Assembly: GCF_041358175.1 (NCBI RefSeq)
Contig: NZ_JBGKBE010000002.1
Location: forward strand, 248,001 to 312,000
DNA length: 64,000 nt
DNA from: Muriicola sp041358175
GTDB taxonomy: Bacteria; Bacteroidota; Bacteroidia; Flavobacteriales; Flavobacteriaceae
Direction of reading: 5' to 3'
Both the position numbers and the translations under genes were made by a program. The notes beneath the pieces were generated by a model. It did no database searches. It saw only the letters and a program-made list of their open reading frames with translations, and was not told where the DNA came from. Each line of letters starts with the position of its first letter. Within the stretch, counting starts at the first letter, position 1. Of the stretch, positions 9,059 through 18,672 are shown piece by piece.

Positions 9059-9904
9059 ATGAGTTCAGCAATTAAATGGGAAACCGCCGGAGAATTTGAG
9101 GATATCACCTATAAAAAATCGAATGGGGTGGCGCGAATTGCCTTTAACAGGCCAGACGTAAGGAATGCTTTCCGACCTAAAACCACCAAAGAACTATACG
9201 AAGCTTTTTACGACGCCCAGGAAGATACATCCATAGGAGTAGTCTTATTATCTGCCGAAGGACCTTCTTCCAAAGATGGGGTGTATTCTTTTTGCAGCGG
9301 CGGAGATCAGAAAGCAAGAGGGCATAAAGGGTATGTGGGGGAAGATGGATATCACAGGCTGAACATTCTTGAAGTACAGCGTCTTATCCGGTTTATGCCT
9401 AAAGTGGTCATAGCAGTGGTTCCCGGATGGGCTGTTGGTGGAGGTCACAGCCTGCACGTGGTGTGCGACATCACTCTAGCCAGTAAAGAGCATGCAAAAT
9501 TTAAACAGACAGATGCTGATGTTACCAGTTTTGATGGGGGATACGGCTCGGCTTACCTGGCAAAGATGGTAGGTCAGAAAAAGGCACGAGAGATCTTTTT
9601 CCTTGGCAGAACGTACTCCGCAGAACAGGCCTATGAAATGGGGATGGTAAATGCCATTGTAACCCATGCCGATCTGGAAGAAACCGCATATGAATGGGCA
9701 ATGGAAATCCTTGCGAAGTCACCCACCTCTATCAAAATGCTCAAATTTGCCATGAATCTTACAGACGACGGAATGGTAGGGCAACAGGTCTTTGCAGGAG
9801 AGGCAACGCGCCTGGCCTATATGACTGAGGAAGCTAAAGAAGGCAGGAATGCCTTTTTAGAAAAGCGAAAACCAGACTTTGGCAAAAACAACTGGATTCC
9901 TTAA
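9059..9904 (+). CDS. menB: 1,4-dihydroxy-2-naphthoyl-CoA synthase
   Basis: Crotonase-fold enzyme of menaquinone synthesis that closes the second ring of O-succinylbenzoyl-CoA; 281 residues. The oxyanion-hole segment SGGDQKARGHKGY (about 80-92) and the MenB signature TSFDGGYGSAYLAK (about 160-173) separate it from general enoyl-CoA hydratases. Start ATG at 9059 agrees with the family. A strong terminator follows, and no other men gene is in the window. Confidence 0.93.
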   Translation: MSSAIKWETAGEFEDITYKKSNGVARIAFNRPDVRNAFRPKTTKELYEAFYDAQEDTSIGVVLLSAEGPSSKDGVYSFCSGGDQKARGHKGYVGEDGYHRLNILEVQRLIRFMPKVVIAVVPGWAVGGGHSLHVVCDITLASKEHAKFKQTDADVTSFDGGYGSAYLAKMVGQKKAREIFFLGRTYSAEQAYEMGMVNAIVTHADLEETAYEWAMEILAKSPTSIKMLKFAMNLTDDGMVGQQVFAGEATRLAYMTEEAKEGRNAFLEKRKPDFGKNNWIP

Positions 9905-9925
9905 GTGCAGTAGCATACCTAAAAT

Positions 9926-9961
9926 AAAAAAGGCCCCGTCATTTCTGATCGGGGCCTTTTT
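9926..9961 (+). terminator. Terminator of menB
   Basis: Stem AAAAAGGCCCCG / CGGGGCCTTTTT around an 11-base loop, followed by no further gene on this strand for 1.6 kb. Confidence 0.85.
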
Positions 9962-10110
9962 ACGAGAACACTATATGAAAATGAAAAAATTAACTCCTTT
10001 TTAATTACACAGTAAACATACAGGAGAATTCTTCCCTCCCACAAATATTGTTGTCAACTGGCTTTCATTTGTGGTGAAGGTCCAGATTGTTGTTATCAGA
10101 GTAGACAGCG

Positions 10111-11442
10111 CTATGGAATTGCCGCCAGAATTTCACTTAGAAAAGTATTGGTGTCAAAATGCGGAGCCTCGGCAAGGCCTGTTCTTACAACTACCAGGTC
10201 TCTGGAAGGGATTATAAAGACGTGTTGCCCCTGGTACCCGTTTGCCGAGAACATATCCCTGGGGACATCCGGGAATTTACCCCCCGCATTAAGCCAGAAG
10301 TGCGCCCCGTAAACCCCGTCAGACTCAACTGTTGGTGTAGTGATATACGCGACCCATTCAGGATGAAATAACTGCTCACCATTCCACTCGCCCATTTGAA
10401 GATATAGTTGGCCAAATTTTGCCCAGTCGCGTGTATTGGCCCAACCATAGGAAGAACCTACAAAATTTCCTGCCAGATCGGTCTCTATCAGCATGGAATG
10501 CATTCCAATTTTGTCAATCAGGGCCTTATAAGGGAAATTGAGGTAATTCTGATAGTTTGTAAAAGTATTCCGCAATAGGCCCGAAAGTAAGTTGCTGGTG
10601 CCTGAGGAATAATTCCAGATTTCCGTGGGATTGGCAATCTTCTCTTTTGCAGCCTGTGAAGCTGCCATATTCGATTCCATAAATAACATCCTGGTTACAT
10701 CGGATATACCGGAATAATCCTCATCCCAGGCCAAACCACTTTGCATTCGAAGCAGGTGATTTAAGTTGATCGCCTTCCTTTCATCATTTTTCCAGGAAGG
10801 AAGATCAACCTTATCTTCCACATTTATTTTTCCCTGGAATTCCAGAATTCCAAATAGCGTCGCCAAAACACTTTTAGTCATCGACCAGCCCAGGATGGGG
10901 GTATCTTTATTAAATCCCTCTGCATAGCGTTCTGCAATCAGATTCCCCTTATAAAGCACCAATGCTGTTCTGGTCTTTACCGTATCTGCAAACACATGAT
11001 CTAGTGCTGTCTCCAGGGCCGGGTAGTCCACATTTTCATAAAGAGTATCCTGTGGCGGCAGATGGCCAAAAGGGTAGGGGAGCGTAATTTCCTTTTGATC
11101 TCTGGCAGGAATTTGTGAGTAAACCCTTGGATCAATTTTGCCGTTGGTAAGGACACAACCCAGGCCATCACGGCATATTGCTTCCCGTTCCATGAGTCCA
11201 AATACATTGGCTAGAGCCGACTTTTCTTTTTGATCATACGAGGAGCTGGCTAATTTTACCAAGGGTACGTTATGATCATATGCCTCGAGTGAATTTAGGC
11301 TTCTCCCACTAATATAAAGGGTTGAGGCCGTATTTTTTGCAGCAAATCCCGAGATCAGGTTTAATTTTGGATATTGCCAGAACACGACAATTCCTGTAAG
11401 GAGTAATAAAATGATAACAAGCCATTTAATATTTTTCTTCAT
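10111..11442 (-). CDS. Serine hydrolase, beta-lactamase/class C penicillin-binding fold
   Basis: A 443-residue protein with an N-terminal membrane anchor (about 7-22), placing the catalytic domain outside the membrane. The serine motif SMTK is at 187-190 and the tyrosine motif is YSSG at 278-281. These fit the family of class C beta-lactamases, esterases and 6-aminohexanoate-dimer hydrolase-like enzymes. Substrate unknown: a peptide, ester or amide is likely, and resistance to beta-lactams cannot be inferred. It stands alone, divergent from the cytochrome-containing operon. Confidence 0.83.
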   Translation of the reverse strand: MKKNIKWLVIILLLLTGIVVFWQYPKLNLISGFAAKNTASTLYISGRSLNSLEAYDHNVPLVKLASSSYDQKEKSALANVFGLMEREAICRDGLGCVLTNGKIDPRVYSQIPARDQKEITLPYPFGHLPPQDTLYENVDYPALETALDHVFADTVKTRTALVLYKGNLIAERYAEGFNKDTPILGWSMTKSVLATLFGILEFQGKINVEDKVDLPSWKNDERKAINLNHLLRMQSGLAWDEDYSGISDVTRMLFMESNMAASQAAKEKIANPTEIWNYSSGTSNLLSGLLRNTFTNYQNYLNFPYKALIDKIGMHSMLIETDLAGNFVGSSYGWANTRDWAKFGQLYLQMGEWNGEQLFHPEWVAYITTPTVESDGVYGAHFWLNAGGKFPDVPRDMFSANGYQGQHVFIIPSRDLVVVRTGLAEAPHFDTNTFLSEILAAIP

Positions 11443-11603
11443 TTCACATCATGTTATTTGAAACTTTCCGATATTCGAATCAGCCCAAAACCAGATCAAT
11501 TTTTGAAATCATCAGGTTTATCGGGATTCGATATTATGGCAGCTAAATTATGGAATTAAGCGCTATGATTAGCCTGTATATATAATCAGATTGATAATAA
11601 TCT

Positions 11604-13124
11604 ATGACTCCATTCTTTAAGAAATTTGCTTTTCTAGTTCCCGGCTTTTTTATGGCAATTGTTTCCTGTGATACCAATAAACAGGAACGGCAGCTTGCTC
11701 TATACCAATCGCACTGTGCGAGGTGTCATATCGCTCCGGAGATGGATGATCTGCCCAAGGGGATTTGGGAAGAAGCTATTCTTCCCGATATGGCAGCCAG
11801 GATGGGAATTCGTGAAGACGGATACGATCCTCTTAAAGGCTTAGCCTATGAAGAGATGGAAGCCGTAATTAAAACTGGTATATATCCTCTTACGCCAACC
11901 CTGAGTATGGAAGATTGGCAGCTTTTAAAGGCCTATATCCTCGAACATGCACCTGATTCCCTGACTCCTGTAATTAGCCAGCATAAAGACCGGGAACTAA
12001 GTAAGTTTACGCCTGAATTGATTTCTTTTGAAGGCCCTCGCAGGCGTTCTTATGCTTTTCTTGAATTTCAGCAGGAGTCGGGGAAACTTCTTATGGGAGA
12101 TATGGGAGGGGAATTGATGTCATACGGTTTTGAAGACGGACTAATGTCAATAGGTAATTTCGAAAGTCTGGTTGTGGCCCATGAGAAGACCGTTGAGAAT
12201 ACCTTTATTACGACCATTGGAAATATTCATCCCAGTGCTTTATCAAAAGGAAAGGCGTATAGGATAGGGGCAAGTGACACTCTTATTCTGGAGCAGGCCT
12301 TACACCGACCTGTACATACCCTGGTTGAGGATCTCGATAAAGACGGGCAAGAAGAAATGGTGATAAGCGAATTCGGTGATCTCACCGGTGAACTATCCCT
12401 ATTTATACAAAATGATGCAGGCTATTACGACAAAAAAACACTGTTAAATCAACCGGGCACCATCAGGGTAGTAAGTGAAGATATGGACGGTGACGGCCTG
12501 ATGGATCTGATCGCTCTTACCTCACAGGGGGATGAAACGATCACTATCCTCTTTCAGAAAAAAGATCTTTCCTTTGAAGCTCAAAAAGTATTGCGCTTTA
12601 ATCCGGTCTACGGGAGTAGCTGGTTTGAACTAATGGATTATGAGGGGGATGGCGACCTCGATTTGGTGACCGTTCATGGGGATAACGCCGATAAATCCTA
12701 CGTACATAAGCCCTATCACGGCATGCGTCTCCACCTTAATGATGGCCGGAATAACTTTACTGAAGTCTTTTTTTATCCCATGAATGGGGCAACCAGGGTG
12801 GTAGCTTCAGATTTTGACCAGGATGGGGATATGGACTTTGGTCTGCTTTCAACCTTTCCCGATTATGAGAATGCAGCTAAACGAACTTTTGTATTTTTGG
12901 ATAATACGGACAGTGAAGCATTTCAATTCGATTCCTATACCGTGGAGGACTCATTAAAGGCCAAGTGGTTCCTTATGGATAAAGGGGATGTCGACGCCGA
13001 TGGGGATACTGATATCATCCTGAGTAGTTTTTCACTCCCTTTTATTCCGGCACCTCAGCAATTAGCCGATTTATGGAAAAATGAGGCAATAGACCTGATG
13101 ATCCTTGAAAACAAATTGAAATAA
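11604..13124 (+). CDS. Lipoprotein with cytochrome c motif and FG-GAP/VCBS repeats
   Basis: A 506-residue lipoprotein: a signal peptide ends at Cys22, and a single heme c motif CARCH is at 38-42. About five calcium-binding-type repeats follow (DLDKDGQEE, DMDGDGLMD, DYEGDGDLD, DFDQDGDMD, DVDADGDTD), predicting a beta-propeller. The heme domain suggests electron transfer at the membrane, with the propeller as a binding platform. The 3D-domain gene starts 7 bases later, so it leads a four-lipoprotein operon. Confidence 0.82.
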   Translation: MTPFFKKFAFLVPGFFMAIVSCDTNKQERQLALYQSHCARCHIAPEMDDLPKGIWEEAILPDMAARMGIREDGYDPLKGLAYEEMEAVIKTGIYPLTPTLSMEDWQLLKAYILEHAPDSLTPVISQHKDRELSKFTPELISFEGPRRRSYAFLEFQQESGKLLMGDMGGELMSYGFEDGLMSIGNFESLVVAHEKTVENTFITTIGNIHPSALSKGKAYRIGASDTLILEQALHRPVHTLVEDLDKDGQEEMVISEFGDLTGELSLFIQNDAGYYDKKTLLNQPGTIRVVSEDMDGDGLMDLIALTSQGDETITILFQKKDLSFEAQKVLRFNPVYGSSWFELMDYEGDGDLDLVTVHGDNADKSYVHKPYHGMRLHLNDGRNNFTEVFFYPMNGATRVVASDFDQDGDMDFGLLSTFPDYENAAKRTFVFLDNTDSEAFQFDSYTVEDSLKAKWFLMDKGDVDADGDTDIILSSFSLPFIPAPQQLADLWKNEAIDLMILENKLK

Positions 13125-13131
13125 AAGTGAC

Positions 13132-13548
13132 ATGATTCGTGCATTGCAGATCGGTATGGTGGTTATGCTCCTTTCTTTATCGTTATCGGCCTGTGTTGAG
13201 GAAAAGGAAAAATGGAGCTGGAACAGCATGGAAGTTACGGCGACTGCCTATAATTCACTGGCATCACAAACCAATGCCTTAGCCAATGTTGCAGCATGGG
13301 GAGACACCCTGAGACCGGGAATGAAATGCATTGCCGTATCACGTGATCTTATAAAAAAGGGGCTGACATATAATACGCCGGTGAAAATAGAAGGGTTTGA
13401 GGGGATTTATCTGGTCAAGGATAAAATGCATAAAAGGTGGGAGAACTGCATCGATATTTACATGGGACTCGATGTTGAAAAAGCACGGGAATGGGGACGT
13501 AAAAAGCTTACTATCCAATATGGAATCCTAAAGGAGGATCAGAAATAA
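13132..13548 (+). CDS. 3D-domain lipoprotein
   Basis: A 138-residue lipoprotein (lipobox LSLSAC, Cys21). The segment VTATAYN near residue 35 and IDIYMGLDVEKAREWG near the end match the 3D domain, a double-psi beta-barrel related to MltA/RlpA-type peptidoglycan enzymes. The expected aspartates are present (KDKM, CIDIYMG). It is almost only this domain, so it may be a small peptidoglycan hydrolase. The amidase gene follows after 9 bases. Confidence 0.75.
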   Translation: MIRALQIGMVVMLLSLSLSACVEEKEKWSWNSMEVTATAYNSLASQTNALANVAAWGDTLRPGMKCIAVSRDLIKKGLTYNTPVKIEGFEGIYLVKDKMHKRWENCIDIYMGLDVEKAREWGRKKLTIQYGILKEDQK

Positions 13549-13557
13549 TTAGCGCCT

Positions 13558-14241
13558 ATGATCACAAAGAACTGGAGAAATATTTATAGCGTCTTCATCG
13601 GGGTCTGGAGTATGATTATGCTGTATTCATGTGCCAGTTCACGCATCATTGACAGGCCTATCATCTTTGACTCCCAACGTATAGAACTCACCAAAGAATA
13701 CCTAGAGAAGCGATACGGCATTGAATCCGATTCAATCAACATCAACCCAAATATGATTGTCCTTCACTGGACGGCCATCCCCACCCTTGAAGGATCCTTT
13801 GATGCCTTTAATGATCCCATAATTCCCGGGTGGAGGAGTATAGTGGAAAACGCGAGTACCTTAAATGTATCATCTCATTTTCTGGTTGCCAGGGATGGTA
13901 CGATTTACAGGTTAATGCCCGAAACAGTCATGGGACGTCATGTAATTGGCCTGAACCACTGTGCCATCGGAATTGAAAACGTAGGCGGAACTCGAGAAAC
14001 CCCTTTAACAGAAGCCCAACTCATGTCGAACATCTGGCTTGTGAATTATCTCTATGATAAATACGAGATCGATTATCTCATCGGGCACTATGAATATACT
14101 AAATTTGAAGGCCATGAACTCTGGCTGGAGAAAGACGACGGGTACAGAACAGAAAAAGATGATCCGGGCGAAGAATTTATGAAGGCGGTGAGAGATGCGA
14201 CACAAAAACTGAATTTTAAACCCCTGCCACAAAAGCAATAG
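13558..14241 (+). CDS. N-acetylmuramoyl-L-alanine amidase, lipoprotein
   Basis: Zinc amidase of the Amidase_2/PGRP fold that cuts the bond between muramic acid and the peptide stem. 227 residues with lipobox YSC at Cys25. His70 in VLHWT is the first zinc ligand, SHFLVARDGTIYRL is the core strand pair, and DDPGEEF near residue 208 supplies the late zinc-ligand region. Directly preceded by a 3D-domain lipoprotein and followed by an M14 peptidase, so a wall-recycling or wall-remodelling role is likely. Confidence 0.87.
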   Translation: MITKNWRNIYSVFIGVWSMIMLYSCASSRIIDRPIIFDSQRIELTKEYLEKRYGIESDSININPNMIVLHWTAIPTLEGSFDAFNDPIIPGWRSIVENASTLNVSSHFLVARDGTIYRLMPETVMGRHVIGLNHCAIGIENVGGTRETPLTEAQLMSNIWLVNYLYDKYEIDYLIGHYEYTKFEGHELWLEKDDGYRTEKDDPGEEFMKAVRDATQKLNFKPLPQKQ

Positions 14242-14242
14242 T

Positions 14243-15742
14243 ATGAAATATTTAAAATTACTTCTTCTCCTATTAATAATCTGCGGGTGCAAAGAAGAAA
14301 AAGCAGTAACTACTTCAAATATTACTTCCTCCCTTTATGATTCCTATGAGAATTACAAGGAATTACAACTGGATAAGAGAAGGATAAAGCACGAGGATGT
14401 CCAGGCCCTGATCTCTGAACACCGGAACGATAGCGGTGTCACTATCAACAAGGTAGGAGAATCCATAGAAGGCAGGGACCTGAATCTCATCAGCATAGGG
14501 CAGGGGCCAACGAATGTTTTCCTCTGGTCTCAGATGCACGGGAATGAGCCCACGGCTACTCAGGCCATTTTTGATATTCTCAATTTTTTTAAAAGTGATG
14601 ATTTTACAGAGGAAAAGTCGGAAATCCTCAACAGCCTTACTCTCCATTTCCTGCCGATGCTCAATCCGGATGGGGCAGAAGTATTTAAAAGGGAGAACAA
14701 ACTGGGGATTGATATCAATCGGGATGCCCTGAGATTACAGTCGCCTGAAGGGCAGACCTTAAAACGGGTTCGGGATAGTCTCGATGCCGATTTTGGCTTT
14801 AATCTGCACGATCAGAGTACTTATTACAATGCAGAGCGCACTGATAAACCAGCCACTATCTCCTACCTGGCCCCGGCCTTTAACTATGAAAAGGACATAA
14901 ATGAAGGACGTGGAAATGCAATGAAGATCATCGTGTTTATGAACAACATCATCCAGACCTATGCCCCGGGACAGGTGGGCAGGTATAATGACGACTTTGA
15001 ACCCAGAGCCTTTGGTGACAACATACAAAAGTGGGGAACCAACACCATCCTTATAGAATCCGGGGGATATGCAAGTGACAGGGAAAAACAAGAGATCAGG
15101 AAGCTAAATTACGTTTCTATTTTATCAGCTATTTACACCATTGCGAAAGGAAATTATAAGGACATCCGTCTGGAAGAGTATGAGAAAATACCTCAAAATG
15201 ACCGGAAGTTATTCGACTTAAAGATTGTGGAGGTTACTTATGAATTGTTAGGGAAGCCTTATATCCTCGACATTGGAATCAACCAGCTGGAAGTCGACCT
15301 CGAAGGGAACAAGGATTACTGGTTTAGTAGTCGGGTTATCGATCAGGGTGATCTTTCTACCTATTATGGGTATACGACCTTTGAAGCCGATGGATATAAA
15401 CTGGTTCCCGGTAAGGTATATCCTGAAGTCTTTAATGAGATGTCGGATATAGAAGAATATGCCGTGGGCATGAAAGAATTATTAAAAGAGGGCTACACTT
15501 ATATTCGGGTAAAGAATATTCCGGAGGATGCTTTGTTTTCCCCTTCTCCCATCCATATTTTAAGTGAGAATTTCGAACTTCCTGAATTTGCTCTGGAAGC
15601 AGGAAAAAACCCCACCTTTCTCTTGCAGAAGGATGGGGATTATAAGTTTGCCGTCGTCAATGGGTTTTTAATAAACCTCACTGAGGGGGCACCGGAGTTT
15701 TCAGAACAATGGGGACGCAAAAACGCGATGATTTACCGTTAA
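14243..15742 (+). CDS. M14 family zinc carboxypeptidase, lipoprotein
   Basis: Zinc metallopeptidase of 499 residues with lipobox CGC (Cys16). Zinc ligands are visible as His99 and Glu102 in QMHGNE and His189 in NLHDQS, and ILIESGGY near 270 carries the probable catalytic Glu. The C-terminal 150 residues form an extra domain without a recognised family. One base separates it from the amidase stop, so translation is probably coupled. M14 enzymes in such settings may trim peptidoglycan stem peptides; food-protein digestion is the alternative. Confidence 0.85.
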   Translation: MKYLKLLLLLLIICGCKEEKAVTTSNITSSLYDSYENYKELQLDKRRIKHEDVQALISEHRNDSGVTINKVGESIEGRDLNLISIGQGPTNVFLWSQMHGNEPTATQAIFDILNFFKSDDFTEEKSEILNSLTLHFLPMLNPDGAEVFKRENKLGIDINRDALRLQSPEGQTLKRVRDSLDADFGFNLHDQSTYYNAERTDKPATISYLAPAFNYEKDINEGRGNAMKIIVFMNNIIQTYAPGQVGRYNDDFEPRAFGDNIQKWGTNTILIESGGYASDREKQEIRKLNYVSILSAIYTIAKGNYKDIRLEEYEKIPQNDRKLFDLKIVEVTYELLGKPYILDIGINQLEVDLEGNKDYWFSSRVIDQGDLSTYYGYTTFEADGYKLVPGKVYPEVFNEMSDIEEYAVGMKELLKEGYTYIRVKNIPEDALFSPSPIHILSENFELPEFALEAGKNPTFLLQKDGDYKFAVVNGFLINLTEGAPEFSEQWGRKNAMIYR

Positions 15743-15763
15743 ACTCAATTACCAGGGCGGATA

Positions 15764-15931
15764 TTAATATCCGAAGCTGAAGTGTAACTGACTGCTGTTA
15801 ACGATTATAGCAATTAACATCACGAAAAGGGTCACCACTATTGAAGTGAAAACTGACAATACCAGGCTTTTATATCCTTTTGAAAGGTTGCCTAAGGCAC
15901 TCTGACTGATAATTTCGTTGATAACATCCAT
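15764..15931 (-). CDS. Small single-span membrane protein, 55 residues
   Basis: An ORF of 55 residues starting MDVINEIISQ with a strongly hydrophobic span at about 24-44 (LVLSVFTSIVVTLFVMLIAI) and a polar tail. A purine-rich AAAAAAGAG lies about 8 bases before the ATG. It sits in an otherwise empty gap between two convergently placed genes. The amphipathic head plus one helix is typical of small regulators of membrane enzymes, but no family is recognised. Confidence 0.55.
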   Translation of the reverse strand: MDVINEIISQSALGNLSKGYKSLVLSVFTSIVVTLFVMLIAIIVNSSQLHFSFGY

Positions 15932-16060
15932 GATTTCTCTTTTTTACATTAAACAATTTGATTCAGTTTTTAGGATGTATGTTAATCGCGATTTATACTT
16001 GGGTTGCTATGTATATAACAAGGATGATGCCAAAAACCCTACTTTATAGCAGGGTAAAAG

Positions 16061-16091
16061 AAAAAGGAGGGTCGAAATGACCCTCCTTTAA
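16061..16091 (-). terminator. Terminator of the vWA lipoprotein gene
   Basis: An 11-base-pair stem AAAGGAGGGTC / GACCCTCCTTT with loop GAAAT; on the minus strand it is followed by a T-rich run. Confidence 0.85.
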
Positions 16092-16111
16092 ATATGTATC
16101 AAAGCTTTAGT

Positions 16112-17203
16112 TTACTGGCATCCACCAGTAAATCCATTCGCACTAAAGTCGGTTTGCACTGCCCCCTGTCTCGATCCGTCCGTAACCTGTATGGCGAGGT
16201 TATTGGTGCCGCTGCCATCCCGTTTGGGCGTACAGTATTCAAAGAGGTAAAAACTATTGGCCCTTTCAGATACCCTGAAGGAAATGTCATTAAAAGTAGT
16301 TTCGAGTTCTTCTTTATTTCCCGCAAACACACTAAATGTTCGTCCGATCTCGTCCAGTACCTCGGCATCAATTTCGCCCCCTAAGCCAATGGTGAAAAAT
16401 GAAATATTGAGATCGGCATCCCTGACTTTTGAAAGAGCATCCGATTCTGAATACCTCGAAGCCTGGTCTGTACCATCGGTAAATATCACCACGGAGGCAG
16501 CACTGATGGTTGAATTAGCCCTGGCGTCAGCCAGAAGTCCTTCAGCAATGTCAGTAGATTTTATAACAGCACCATAGAGATCAGTAGAGGGGTCGTTACT
16601 GATATCCGCTGTAATCCCTTCAATGGCCAGGGTCAACTCATCTTTTATGGAAGTAAGTGGTTGAAGCAAATGCAGTTCGTCTTCCCCGTCGAACCAGTAA
16701 ATAGCCATCTTAAAACTGTCTTCAGTTGTTGCAGGCATTACATTGTTGACAAAACTCACCGAAGCCGATTTTAATTCGTTCAGGCTGTTGCTCAATACAC
16801 TGTTACTCAAATCGAGTACTAAGAGCGTATTATTGTTAAAAATCTGGGAGTTGGGAGATATCCGGGCAAAGGATTCTGACGTCGAGATCGTATTAAAACA
16901 ATCATCATTTCTACCCTGTTCGTAAATTGTAAATTGATCTGCTGTTAAGCCTGAGACGGGATTCCCCGAAGAATCGGATACCTTAAAAAAAACGGATACC
17001 TTCCCGGGGAGGGTGGTGAATTTGTCCTGTATAGACAGGATCAGATCATTTTCACCAAGATCAAGACAGTTATCTACGGGTTTTCCTATTCCCAGATCTC
17101 CATTGGTATTTATGTCAAAAGCAACATCGTCATCTGCATTGCCACAGGAGGCTGCTGAGAAGATTAATATTGCTAGTGAGAGGAATTTTATACAGGTTTT
17201 CAT
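16112..17203 (-). CDS. vWA-domain lipoprotein
   Basis: A 363-residue lipoprotein (Cys20 in SAASC). An N-terminal Ig-like segment (about 50-110) is followed by a von Willebrand A domain whose metal-ion-dependent adhesion site reads DLSNS at 131-135, with VIFTDGTDQ as the second half near residue 238. Such domains bind protein ligands through a metal. The tail from about 310 has two cysteines (FEYCTP and the final GGCQ) that may form a disulfide. Single gene, no partner evident. Confidence 0.8.
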   Translation of the reverse strand: MKTCIKFLSLAILIFSAASCGNADDDVAFDINTNGDLGIGKPVDNCLDLGENDLILSIQDKFTTLPGKVSVFFKVSDSSGNPVSGLTADQFTIYEQGRNDDCFNTISTSESFARISPNSQIFNNNTLLVLDLSNSVLSNSLNELKSASVSFVNNVMPATTEDSFKMAIYWFDGEDELHLLQPLTSIKDELTLAIEGITADISNDPSTDLYGAVIKSTDIAEGLLADARANSTISAASVVIFTDGTDQASRYSESDALSKVRDADLNISFFTIGLGGEIDAEVLDEIGRTFSVFAGNKEELETTFNDISFRVSERANSFYLFEYCTPKRDGSGTNNLAIQVTDGSRQGAVQTDFSANGFTGGCQ

Positions 17204-17401
17204 TTTCCAAATTTTAGGTTCAACCTCCAGAACGCAGTATTATCCATTTCAGTATATTTTAAGTTCAGCTTTTTTTATTTTCACAAATCTTTAAATTTTC
17301 AGGGCTGATGTTTATGTAAAAAGAATGTAGAACATTAGTGTTAAAGAATTTACTTGAATCTATATTTTTTGATACCTTGTTTAAAGAAACCATAGTGTAA
17401 A

Positions 17402-17647
17402 ATGACGATTCTATTATTCGGGCTGACGCGGGATATTGTTGGAGCTTCTTCCATAGAAGTGCCCAGGGAAAAAGCGACTTCAATTTCATCTGTTGATAAG
17501 CTCAAACAATTTGTTTTCGGGCAATTTCCGGAATTAAAAAATATCACTTCAATTGCGGTTGCAGTCAATAATGAATACGCCACGGACGGTACGCCAATCG
17601 GAGAATCGGATGAGATCGCCCTGATCCCACCTGTTAGTGGCGGATGA
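17402..17647 (+). CDS. moaD: Molybdopterin synthase sulfur carrier subunit MoaD
   Basis: An 81-residue ubiquitin-fold protein ending in the required SGG tail, which is thiocarboxylated and donates sulfur for molybdopterin. It heads the molybdenum-cofactor operon and is followed after 21 bases by moaA. ThiS is the alternative for this fold, but the neighbourhood decides for MoaD. Its partner subunit MoaE is not in the window. Confidence 0.88.
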   Translation: MTILLFGLTRDIVGASSIEVPREKATSISSVDKLKQFVFGQFPELKNITSIAVAVNNEYATDGTPIGESDEIALIPPVSGG

Positions 17648-17668
17648 TGGAAAAGACCTGAGAAAAAT

Positions 17669-18652
17669 ATGCTGATAGACAATCATAACAGAAAAATCAA
17701 CTACCTGAGATTAGCCGTCACAGACCGGTGTAACCTGAGGTGCCATTACTGCATGCCCTCTGAAGGGATCAAGTTCGCGAAGAATAAAAATCTTCTCAGC
17801 ATTGATGAGCTTAAACTGCTGGCGAATACAATGGTAGATCAGGGGATTGATAAAATCAGGATTACGGGGGGAGAACCTTTCGTTCGGAAGGACCTAATGG
17901 AATTACTGAGATATCTTTCTTCGCTGAAAGGAATCAAAGAATTGTCTATGACGACCAATGCCACGCTGATTGGGCCTCATATTCATGAATTGAAGGCCTT
18001 GGGGATAACCAATATCAATCTGAGTCTGGATGCAATTAACAGAGATACCTTTGAAAAGATCACCAGAAGGGATCAATACGACACCGTTTTTGGAAATCTG
18101 ATGACCATGATAGAAGAGGGGTTTAACCTTAGGATCAATTTCATCGTTCTTGATAATCAGAATGTCCAGGATGTGATTCCTATCCTGAAACTACAGGAAC
18201 ATTATCCGGTCTCTGTGCGTTTTTTGGAAGAAATGCCTTTTAATGGGGGAAGTAAGAATTTCGAAACAATAACATGGAATTATAAAAAGATACTCGACTA
18301 TATAAAATCGCATTATCCCGACCTGGAAAAACTGGAATCGCCAAAAACTTCTACCTCCATTAATTATAAAATACCCGGGCATACAGGTACTTTTGGGATC
18401 ATCCCATCTTTTAGCAGAACCTTCTGCGGGAGCTGTAATCGCTTGCGAATAACGGCAACCGGAGATGTTATCACCTGCCTATACGGAAAACCAAAAATGA
18501 ATGTCAGGGATATCCTTCGGGGCGAAAATCCCGAAATGCACCTGCGTACCTCAATTGAAAAAGTAATAGGTCAACGTGCGAAAACAGGCTTTGATGCTCA
18601 AAGAGAACACCAGGGTGTATTTGAGAATTCTATGACTTCCATTGGAGGCTAG
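17669..18652 (+). CDS. moaA: GTP 3',8-cyclase MoaA
   Basis: Radical-SAM enzyme that starts molybdenum cofactor synthesis by rearranging GTP. 327 residues; the SAM cluster cysteines are Cys21, Cys25 and Cys28 in CNLRCHYC, and the second, substrate-side cluster is FCGSCNRLR with a third Cys in ITCLYG. The C-terminus ends in GG, as in known MoaA, where this tail enters the active site. MoaC, the partner needed for the next step, is absent from this operon. Confidence 0.95.
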   Translation: MLIDNHNRKINYLRLAVTDRCNLRCHYCMPSEGIKFAKNKNLLSIDELKLLANTMVDQGIDKIRITGGEPFVRKDLMELLRYLSSLKGIKELSMTTNATLIGPHIHELKALGITNINLSLDAINRDTFEKITRRDQYDTVFGNLMTMIEEGFNLRINFIVLDNQNVQDVIPILKLQEHYPVSVRFLEEMPFNGGSKNFETITWNYKKILDYIKSHYPDLEKLESPKTSTSINYKIPGHTGTFGIIPSFSRTFCGSCNRLRITATGDVITCLYGKPKMNVRDILRGENPEMHLRTSIEKVIGQRAKTGFDAQREHQGVFENSMTSIGG

Positions 18653-18672
18653 CCCATTAAAACCCACTTACA

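Noticed and set aside
10159..10448. Small ORFs opposite the serine hydrolase
   Set aside because: Shadow frames of a well-supported gene with intact catalytic motifs.
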